A stretch of DNA of 5,904 nucleotides from Chloroflexota bacterium (GTDB taxonomy: Bacteria > Chloroflexota > Anaerolineae > UBA7937 > JACPPX01). Location of the stretch: NCBI GenBank assembly GCA_016196905.1, contig JACPWV010000130.1, positions 1 to 5,904 of the forward strand. The letters run 5' to 3'. The position numbers and the translations under genes were made by a program. The notes under the pieces are model-generated. The model searched no databases, was not told the DNA's origin, and saw nothing but the letters and a program-made list of their open reading frames with translations. Of this stretch, positions 1 to 5,170 are shown one piece after another; the first letter of the stretch is position 1; every line of letters starts with the position of its first letter.

Positions 1-2
1 AA

Positions 3-1082
3 AGCATAAAAATCGAGCGCGGCTTTCTGGGCTTCGCTCTCCTGATGGCTGGCACTGTGGCCTGCGGTCCGGGCTTCCTCGGCCCCTCCCCCGCGCAGAC
101 CCTGCCCCCTACCCCGCCGCGGTCCACCGCCACCCTTGTGGCCAGCCCCTCGGCTACCCCGGATGGTTACGAGCCCAACGACGAACTCGACGATGCCTAC
201 GGACCCCTCCTTCCCGACGAGATTTTCGAGGCCACCATTCACCAAGCTGAAGATCGCGACTTCTTCTGGTTCTCGGTGGAGGCGGGCAGCCGGGTGGTTC
301 TGGAGTTAAGCGATATCCCCGCCGGCGTGGACTACGATCTGCGGTTGTTCGATCCAGTGCTGCAAGAGATCGCCTCCTCCACCGGCACCGAGGCCAGCGA
401 GTCCATCGCCTACGACGTGGCTGCCGACGGCCGCCTGGTCATTGAGGTGGAGCCCTTCCAGGGCTTCGACCCCCAGCGCCGCTATCGGCTGCGCCTAACC
501 CTGATCGCGGGGAGCGTTCCCAGCGGGGAAACTCTACTCGAAAATTTCGAGGCCAACGCCAACGGCTGGTTCGAAGGAACGCGGGGGGGGGCCCGGGTGT
601 TCCTCGTCGAGGGGGCTCTGCACATCGACAAAACCCACCGCGAGAGCTTCGACAATTTCGTGTCCAGCCTGATGCGCGGCCAGCAGTTCGGCGATTTCGA
701 TCTCAGCGTGCAGGGCACCCAGGTGGAGGGCAGCGATGACAACGAGATCGCCGTCGTCTTCGGGGCCAGCGATGAGGATAACTTGTGGGAGTTCGCCTAC
801 TCCGGGGACGGCTTTGTGGGCCTCTTCCGCAAGCTGGGGAAGGAGAGGTGGCGCGCGCTGGATAACTTCACCGCCAACGACGCCGTGCGTCAGGGGGCCG
901 CAACCAACACCGTGCGCCTGGTGGTCCAGGCGGGCAGCCTGCGCGGTTACCTCAACGGCCAACTGGTCTTGGAGACGATTCTGGAGGACTATGCCGGGGG
1001 GTTCATCGGCCTGGGCTGTGGGACCTTCGAGGCCCCTAAGGTCCACTGTGCCTTCGATGAACTGAAGATCACGCCGCTTTGA
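3..1082 (+). CDS. Exported lipoprotein with PPC domain and ConA/LamG-like beta-sandwich (5' end outside window)
   Basis: Probably a membrane-anchored, surface-exposed protein that binds a ligand or carbohydrate; no enzymatic activity can be assigned. The frame is open to the left edge. The first in-frame ATG (45) lies inside the hydrophobic core of a signal peptide (KIER, then GFLGFALLMAGTVAC), so the true start is most likely a few codons before the window. The lipobox TVAC is imperfect; its Cys is at nt 63-65. A Pro/Ser/Thr-rich linker follows (about nt 84-164). Next comes a bacterial pre-peptidase C-terminal (PPC) domain, about nt 165-500, with the typical EPND opening, DRDFFWFSVEAG and DYDLRLFD segments. 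From about nt 540 to the stop is a jelly-roll domain opening with ENFEANANGWFEG and ending GLGCGTFEAPKVHC. That second domain is paralogous to the whole mature part of the next gene, 32 nt downstream. A nine-G run lies at 583-591. Domain calls are by eye. PPC is fairly secure; the jelly-roll family (LamG or DUF1080-like) is less so. Confidence 0.85.
   Translation, partial: SIKIERGFLGFALLMAGTVACGPGFLGPSPAQTLPPTPPRSTATLVASPSATPDGYEPNDELDDAYGPLLPDEIFEATIHQAEDRDFFWFSVEAGSRVVLELSDIPAGVDYDLRLFDPVLQEIASSTGTEASESIAYDVAADGRLVIEVEPFQGFDPQRRYRLRLTLIAGSVPSGETLLENFEANANGWFEGTRGGARVFLVEGALHIDKTHRESFDNFVSSLMRGQQFGDFDLSVQGTQVEGSDDNEIAVVFGASDEDNLWEFAYSGDGFVGLFRKLGKERWRALDNFTANDAVRQGAATNTVRLVVQAGSLRGYLNGQLVLETILEDYAGGFIGLGCGTFEAPKVHCAFDELKITPL
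583..591 (+). repeat. Nine-G homopolymer inside the first lipoprotein gene
   Basis: An uninterrupted run of nine G, followed directly by CCC, encodes part of Arg-Gly-Gly-Ala near the start of the jelly-roll domain. The frame is intact as written. A one-base slip would shift the frame and remove most of the C-terminal domain. The paralogous gene downstream has no G run at the equivalent place (Pro-Val-Ser-Gln-Ala). Confidence 0.9.
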
Positions 1083-1101
1083 AACTCACCCCAAACTCGA
1101 G

Positions 1102-1108
1102 AAAGGAG
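1102..1108 (+). promoter_or_regulatory. Ribosome binding site of second lipoprotein gene
   Basis: AAAGGAG lies 6 nt before the ATG at 1115. It decides the start: an in-frame TTG at 1079 would overlap the stop of the previous gene and add 12 residues before the signal peptide. This is the only strong Shine-Dalgarno sequence I see ahead of a gene in the window, and it belongs to an operon-internal gene. Confidence 0.9.
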
Positions 1109-1114
1109 ACCTCC

Positions 1115-1792
1115 ATGCACCGATCGCTGTTGATCATCGTCGTATTCGCCTTGGCCGGCCTGGCCTGCGACTTCGGCTCATTCTTGCGCCCCCCGGCCGA
1201 GCCGACGCCACCGGGCCAGGGGATCGTGGAGAACTTCGACGCCAACACCCATAATTGGTTCGAGGGCCCGGTGAGCCAGGCCCAGGTGTTCATCGCTGAT
1301 GGGGTCCTGCACATCGATAACCCCTACGAGGAGGAACTCGACGACTCCGGCAATAACGTGATCGATAACTTCGTCTTCAGCCGCATGGACTGCTGCAACT
1401 TCGAGAACTTCGACCTCACTGTGGAGAGCACCCAGCTGGAGGGCACCGACAACAACGAGATCGGGATCGTCTTCTATGCCCGCGAGCCAAAAAATTTCTT
1501 CGAGTTCGCCTACAGCGGCGATGGCTTCGTGGCCCTTTTCGAGTACGCCGGGGATGACTTCTCCACCATCGTGGAGTTCACCCCGGTAGATGCCATCCTT
1601 CAAGGCAATGCTACCAACACGGTGCGACTGGTGGTTCAGGACGGCGAGGTGACTGCTTATATCAACGGCAGCCAGGTGCTCAACGCCGACATCAGCATGC
1701 CGCGAGTGAGCCCCATCGGTTTGGGCTGCGGCGCCTTCGAAGCCCCCAAGGTCCATTGCACCTTCGACAACCTGCGCATCACCCAACTGTAG
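1115..1792 (+). CDS. Exported lipoprotein with single ConA/LamG-like beta-sandwich, paralogue of upstream gene
   Basis: A 225-residue lipoprotein expected on the outer face of the cytoplasmic membrane; its function is unknown. Residues 1-17 are a short signal peptide (MHRSLLIIVVFALAGLA) and Cys18 is the likely lipidated residue. The lipobox GLAC has Gly rather than Leu at -3. A short Pro-rich spacer (to about residue 35) leads to one jelly-roll domain, residues 39-225. It aligns over its full length with the C-terminal half of the preceding protein, sharing ENF-AN--WFEG, NEI--VF, EFAYSGDGFV, ATNTVRLVVQ and GLGCG-FEAPKVHC-FD. Roughly half the positions are identical by eye. Differences are the missing PPC domain, about seven extra residues near 75-82, and a Cys93-Cys94 pair. 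Cys205 and Cys215 are shared by both paralogues. The domain resembles LamG/DUF1080-type folds, but I see no assignable catalytic residues. It is co-transcribed with the gene 32 nt upstream (inferred from spacing), and transcription probably stops at the palindrome 24 nt downstream. Confidence 0.88.
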   Translation: MHRSLLIIVVFALAGLACDFGSFLRPPAEPTPPGQGIVENFDANTHNWFEGPVSQAQVFIADGVLHIDNPYEEELDDSGNNVIDNFVFSRMDCCNFENFDLTVESTQLEGTDNNEIGIVFYAREPKNFFEFAYSGDGFVALFEYAGDDFSTIVEFTPVDAILQGNATNTVRLVVQDGEVTAYINGSQVLNADISMPRVSPIGLGCGAFEAPKVHCTFDNLRITQL

Positions 1793-1816
1793 ACCCATAA
1801 CCGTCTGACCGCTATC

Positions 1817-1842
1817 CGAGGAGGGCCCGCGGGCCCTCCTCG
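1817..1842 (+). terminator. Perfect 26-nt GC-rich palindrome, probable terminator of the lipoprotein pair
   Basis: The arm CGAGGAGGGCCC (1817-1828) is exactly complementary to 1831-1842, and the central GC makes the whole 26 nt self-complementary. As RNA it would form a very stable hairpin 24 nt after the second lipoprotein stop. No T tract follows (next bases ccattggg), so it is not a classical intrinsic terminator. It may end or stabilise the mRNA 3' end; a protein-binding palindrome is the alternative. Confidence 0.6.
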
Positions 1843-1870
1843 CCATTGGGTGGGAAGCACGACATCTCGG

Positions 1871-1900
1871 TTGACAACAGATCGGAGAACATCTTATAAT
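1871..1900 (+). promoter_or_regulatory. Consensus housekeeping-sigma promoter of tRNA-Leu
   Basis: A perfect -35 TTGACA (1871-1876) and a perfect -10 TATAAT (1895-1900) are separated by 18 nt. Transcription should begin near 1906-1908, giving a 5' leader of only about 6-8 nt before the tRNA. Matching both hexamers exactly fits the strong expression expected of a stable RNA gene. Confidence 0.9.
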
Positions 1901-1913
1901 CCTGAGTAGGTTG

Positions 1914-1996
1914 GCCCCCGTGGCGGAACTGGTATACGCGGCAGGTTGAGGGCCTGTGCCCGCAAGGGCGTGCTGGTTCGAGTCCAGTCGGGGGCA
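1914..1996 (+). tRNA. tRNA-Leu (anticodon GAG)
   Basis: An 83-nt class II tRNA with every arm visible. The acceptor stem is GCCCCCG (1914-1920) with CGGGGGC (1989-1995). The D arm is GCG/CGC (1923-1925, 1937-1939), with GG in its loop. The anticodon stem is 1941-1945 with 1953-1957, and the loop TTGAGGG places GAG at 1948-1950, which reads CUC and CUU. The long variable arm GCCC-GCAA-GGGC (1958-1969) is typical of Leu and Ser tRNAs. The T arm is 1972-1988 with loop TTCGAGT. The discriminator is A1996, as expected for Leu. CCA is not encoded (CAC follows) and must be added after transcription. It has its own promoter and terminator, so it is a single-gene unit. Confidence 0.97.
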
Positions 1997-2007
1997 CACA
2001 AAAGCTC

Positions 2008-2029
2008 GCCCGCCTCTGGCGGGCTTTTT
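2008..2029 (+). terminator. Intrinsic terminator of tRNA-Leu
   Basis: A perfect 7-bp stem, GCCCGCC (2008-2014) with GGCGGGC (2018-2024), closes a 3-nt TCT loop and is followed at once by five T (2025-2029). It starts 12 nt after the tRNA and isolates it from the glycosyltransferase gene. Confidence 0.93.
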
Positions 2030-2031
2030 CC

Positions 2032-2063
2032 TTGGACGCGAACTACCCCACCTGTGCTAGAAT
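2032..2063 (+). promoter_or_regulatory. Extended -10 promoter of the DUF2723 gene
   Basis: The -10 TAGAAT (2058-2063) is preceded by TG one base upstream (2055-2056), the extended -10 form. The only -35-like sequence is TTGGAC (2032-2037), with a long 20-nt spacer, so the extension probably carries recognition. The predicted start of transcription (about 2069-2071) falls directly before the ATG at 2072, giving a leaderless or nearly leaderless mRNA. The surrounding CCTGTGnTAnAATC recurs before the DUF3048 gene. Confidence 0.65.
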
Positions 2064-2071
2064 CATCCACT

Positions 2072-5008
2072 ATGAATCTCTTCGCACTCATCGGCCGGGC
2101 CTCAAGCTCAAGCAACCTGCTCGGCGCCGGGCTCGGCCTGTACACGAGCCGGGTCTTGCTCGAGTCGGTGAGCGAAGCGCGGCCGCCACTGTGGACCTTT
2201 GCGGTCGTTCTGGCGCTACTAGGCGCCGGTCTCTTTATCGCCCGCTGGGCCCGCGATCGTATCGATCTTCGCCCCCTGGCCTTTCTGTGGGCGTACATCC
2301 TCTATCCCCAGATCCATCCCGGCTTGGCCGAGGTCGCTGCGATTCTCAGTATCCTCGCCTTTGCCATAGTCCACCTTGAACTGAAGCCCAGCCAGCGCCT
2401 GGTGGACCTCGCGCTCTTCAGCGTAGGCGCGACCCTCTACATCCACACCCTCTCCCCAACGGTGCTGCCCGCCGACAGCGGAGAGTTCCAATTTGTCCCT
2501 TATATCTTGGGCATCGCCCATCCCCCGGGCTACCCCCTCTACACCATGCTGGCCAAGCTCTTCACCTTCATCCCCCTGGGCGAGGTGGCCTATAGGGTGA
2601 ACCTGCTCTCGGCACTGATCGGCGCACTGACTCTGGTGTTCGTCAGTCGCGCCACACGCCTGGCCAGCGGCTCAGCGCTGGCCGGCCTCATCGCCGCGCT
2701 GGTCCTGGGCGGCTCCACCACCTTCTGGGCCCAGGCCACGACCGCCAACATCCGCATCTTTACCGCTCTTTTGGGTGCCACGATTTTGTACGCATTGATC
2801 GGGTATCAGCGCCAGCCCAGCCAGCGCGCCCTCGTTTCTTGCGCGGCTGCCCTGGGCCTGGGCATCGGCCATCACCTCTCCTTGCTACTGATGATCCCGC
2901 CCGCGCTTGCCTACCTGTGGCTGGTCGATCGACCGCTGCTCGTGCCATCGCGTGCTTGGCTGCGGCCGCTGGGCGCCTTGGCCCTATCCCTGGCTCCTCT
3001 TGTGTACATCCCCCTGCGGGCGGCCTCGGCACCCTTCGGCGGCGAGGGTTTATTAAGTAGCCCGAGTGCCCTCTTAACTCACCTGCTGGGCCTCGGCTTT
3101 CAAGGGGATCTTTTTTACTTCGCCACGACCGAGTTCTTGCCTATGCGGCTGGCCATCCTGGGAAACATCCTGGAGATGCAGTTCGGCTTGCCCTTGTTGA
3201 TGGCAGCCGCCCTGGGCATTCTCACCATGCTGCGATCCGATCCGCGCCTGGCTATGCTCTTGTTGGGCAGCTTCGCCCTCATCGGGCTCACCTCCATCAC
3301 CTACCGCGCCCCCCAGACGGTGGAATACTTACTGCCGGCTTACCTGCCCGTCGGGATGGCCATCGGCTACCTGGTCGCCGAGTGGCGTCGCGCGTTCCAA
3401 GATGCGGCCCTGCGCGCCGTCGGCCCGGCCATCTTGAGTGTGCTGGGCATTGCCCTCTTTGCTCAAAATTATCCGAGTTATCTGACCCTCAGCTCAGACC
3501 GCTCCGCACGAGAGTATGCTGAGCGCATCTTCACCCAGGCGCCCCCCAACTCCGTGGTCCTCTCCAACTGGCACTGGGCCACGCCGATGTGGTATCTGCA
3601 GCGGGTGGAGGGCCGCCGCCCCGATCTCCACATCGTCTATGTCTACCCGGAGGGGTCCACTCCCATCGAGGAGAGTTGGCGTCGTCGGCTGGAGGAGAAC
3701 ATCGCCCGGGGCCCCGTCATCGCCACCAATGATTACCCCTCCTTCGCCCAACTCCCCTATCGCACTCGCGCCGTCGGGGAGGCCTTCCTTATTTATACCG
3801 AGCCGAGCCAGGAGATGCCCTCAGGCTTTCGCTCTCTCGACGCGGTCTTCGGAGATAGGATTCGTCTCATCGGTTATCGCTTGGAACGAGAGCGCGGCGC
3901 GCCGGGGGAGGGTATAGAGCTGAGCCTGGCTTGGCAGCCGGCCACTCGTCTCGAGCGCGACTACTCTTTCTTCGTCCACCTGGTTGGGAAGGGCGGCCAG
4001 TTGCTAGGACAAATGGACCTGACCCATCCCGTGGCACGGAACTATCGGCCCGGCGAGGTTCTGGTGGATAGCTATCGACTCCCACTTCTGCCCAGCGTGC
4101 CGCCGGGGCGTTACCAGCTCATCGCTGGCACTTACTTCACCGATGCAGAGGGGTGGCACCGGCTGACCACCCCGGACGGCGCTGACTCCATCCGATTGGG
4201 CCGGATCGAGGTCCTGCCTGCCTCGAGCAGCCGGATCAGCCTCCATCCTTTGCGAGTGCCCTTCGCCAACGGGCTGGCCCTAGTGGCGGTGGATTTCGAC
4301 AACAGCGTCAGCGGCGCGCGCCGCGTCTACCTGCACTGGCAGGTCGAGCGCCCGCTGGCCGACGAACTCCAGATCGCGCTCTACGCTGCCTCGGGAGGCG
4401 AGGTGGCGCGTGTCCCGCTGCAACTAGGGGGTGCGCCGGTTGGCGCGCGGCTGCTGAGCGCGTTGGACCTCCCCCACCAGACCTGGCCGCTCCAATTAGA
4501 GCTGCGCGATAAAAGGGACCGCCGAATACCCTCGCTCGGACCCTGGGGCTTGCCCCTCGACCTGCGGGTCGACCTGCCCTCGGCTCACGGCGATGGCCGG
4601 TATATTGATCTAGGCGGCGAGATGCTGCTGGTCGGGGCAGAGGTACCGAGCCGACCGCTACGCCCCGGCCAGGAAGTCACTATACCACTTCACTTCCTGG
4701 CTCCGCGCCCGCTGACCGCGGACTACGTCATCTCGCTCTCCCTCGTCGACGCGGAGGGAAGACGCTGGGCGCTGGCGGATAGCCCTCCCGCCGCCGGTGC
4801 TATCCCTACCCTCAAATGGATTCGCGGCACGCAGGTCACGGACCCCCATGCACTGGCCATACCCTTCGATGCCCCAGCCGGGGCGCTGCAGCTCCACCTG
4901 CTGGTGTACGATGGATTCACTTTGCGGGCGCTCTCCATCCTCGATGAGCGTCTGGCCCGGCTGGGCATCACCGTGCCCCTGGGCCAGGTGAACATCGCGG
5001 GGCCTTGA
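2072..5008 (+). CDS. DUF2723-family GT-C membrane glycosyltransferase with C-terminal beta-sandwich repeats
   Basis: A 978-residue integral membrane protein, expected to transfer sugar from a lipid-linked donor to an acceptor on the outer face of the membrane. The DUF2723 core begins near residue 112: a membrane helix, then the first outer loop with ADSGEFQ (Asp135 and Glu138, the likely GT-C acidic site), HPPGYPLY (150-157) and YRVNLLSA (174-181). Hydrophobic segments continue to about 467; additional ones lie at about 41-59 and 67-102. The remaining 510 residues should be extracytoplasmic: an alpha/beta-looking segment (about 475-575, with SNWHWATPMWYLQ), then three beta-rich modules at about 594-714, 720-835 and 845-975. 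The ATG at 2072 is preferred because the frame upstream runs through the tRNA terminator into the tRNA itself (in-frame TTG at 1946). No Shine-Dalgarno sequence precedes it, and the -10 lies only 8 nt upstream. Some DUF2723 relatives act in protein O-glycosylation; the acceptor here is unknown. Confidence 0.9.
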   Translation: MNLFALIGRASSSSNLLGAGLGLYTSRVLLESVSEARPPLWTFAVVLALLGAGLFIARWARDRIDLRPLAFLWAYILYPQIHPGLAEVAAILSILAFAIVHLELKPSQRLVDLALFSVGATLYIHTLSPTVLPADSGEFQFVPYILGIAHPPGYPLYTMLAKLFTFIPLGEVAYRVNLLSALIGALTLVFVSRATRLASGSALAGLIAALVLGGSTTFWAQATTANIRIFTALLGATILYALIGYQRQPSQRALVSCAAALGLGIGHHLSLLLMIPPALAYLWLVDRPLLVPSRAWLRPLGALALSLAPLVYIPLRAASAPFGGEGLLSSPSALLTHLLGLGFQGDLFYFATTEFLPMRLAILGNILEMQFGLPLLMAAALGILTMLRSDPRLAMLLLGSFALIGLTSITYRAPQTVEYLLPAYLPVGMAIGYLVAEWRRAFQDAALRAVGPAILSVLGIALFAQNYPSYLTLSSDRSAREYAERIFTQAPPNSVVLSNWHWATPMWYLQRVEGRRPDLHIVYVYPEGSTPIEESWRRRLEENIARGPVIATNDYPSFAQLPYRTRAVGEAFLIYTEPSQEMPSGFRSLDAVFGDRIRLIGYRLERERGAPGEGIELSLAWQPATRLERDYSFFVHLVGKGGQLLGQMDLTHPVARNYRPGEVLVDSYRLPLLPSVPPGRYQLIAGTYFTDAEGWHRLTTPDGADSIRLGRIEVLPASSSRISLHPLRVPFANGLALVAVDFDNSVSGARRVYLHWQVERPLADELQIALYAASGGEVARVPLQLGGAPVGARLLSALDLPHQTWPLQLELRDKRDRRIPSLGPWGLPLDLRVDLPSAHGDGRYIDLGGEMLLVGAEVPSRPLRPGQEVTIPLHFLAPRPLTADYVISLSLVDAEGRRWALADSPPAAGAIPTLKWIRGTQVTDPHALAIPFDAPAGALQLHLLVYDGFTLRALSILDERLARLGITVPLGQVNIAGP

Positions 5009-5076
5009 ACAACGCAAGGTCTTCTGCCCTTTCCTTGGATTCTGCGGAACAGCCAGCTCGCCGTTCGACTCTGAAT

Positions 5077-5130
5077 GGCGATCTTTATGGGGATGAAAAG
5101 CAGCATCCCAAAGGCCATCGAAGGATCGCC
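5077..5130 (+). repeat. Nested inverted repeats between the DUF2723 and DUF3048 genes
   Basis: The outer arms GGCGATC (5077-5083) and GATCGCC (5124-5130) are perfectly complementary. Between them, GGGATG (5090-5095) pairs with CATCCC (5104-5109) over an 8-nt loop. A competing pairing is possible between GCAGC (5100-5104) and GCTGC (5131-5135). The structure lies 69 nt after the DUF2723 stop and upstream of the next -10. It could be a 3'-end structure of the DUF2723 mRNA or an operator. No T tract follows. Confidence 0.45.
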
Positions 5131-5143
5131 GCTGCAGAAGGCC

Positions 5144-5155
5144 TGTGTTATAATC
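5144..5155 (+). promoter_or_regulatory. Extended -10 promoter of the DUF3048 gene
   Basis: A perfect -10 TATAAT (5149-5154) has TG one base upstream (5146-5147). I see no credible -35 at 16-18 nt spacing. Transcription should start near 5160-5162, about 10 nt before the ATG at 5171, too short for a normal Shine-Dalgarno sequence, and none is present. The context CCTGTGnTAnAATC matches the element before the DUF2723 gene. Confidence 0.68.
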
Positions 5156-5170
5156 TGCCCTCGACTCGCC

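Noticed and set aside
534..1046. A 170-residue minus-strand open frame inside the first lipoprotein gene
   Set aside because: It mirrors the conserved jelly-roll coding sequence and shows no features of its own. The sense-strand paralogy proves which strand is coding.
1914..1996. tRNA-Leu as an integration (att) site
   Set aside because: There is no integrase, no partial tRNA 3' repeat elsewhere in the window and no shift to phage-like genes. The downstream gene looks like a normal chromosomal membrane protein.
1178..1999. A 273-residue open frame on the minus strand across the second lipoprotein and the tRNA
   Set aside because: It runs through the complete tRNA-Leu gene, its promoter and the palindrome, and is antisense to a clear lipoprotein. 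It is a shadow frame.
4313..4322. GGCGCGCGCC palindrome inside the DUF2723 gene
   Set aside because: It is a 10-nt GC-only palindrome in GC-rich codons (Gly-Ala-Arg-Arg), expected by chance.
5090..5109. 6-bp hairpin as an intrinsic terminator for the DUF2723 gene
   Set aside because: The stem is short, the loop is A-rich and no T tract follows. It is kept only as part of the nested inverted repeat.
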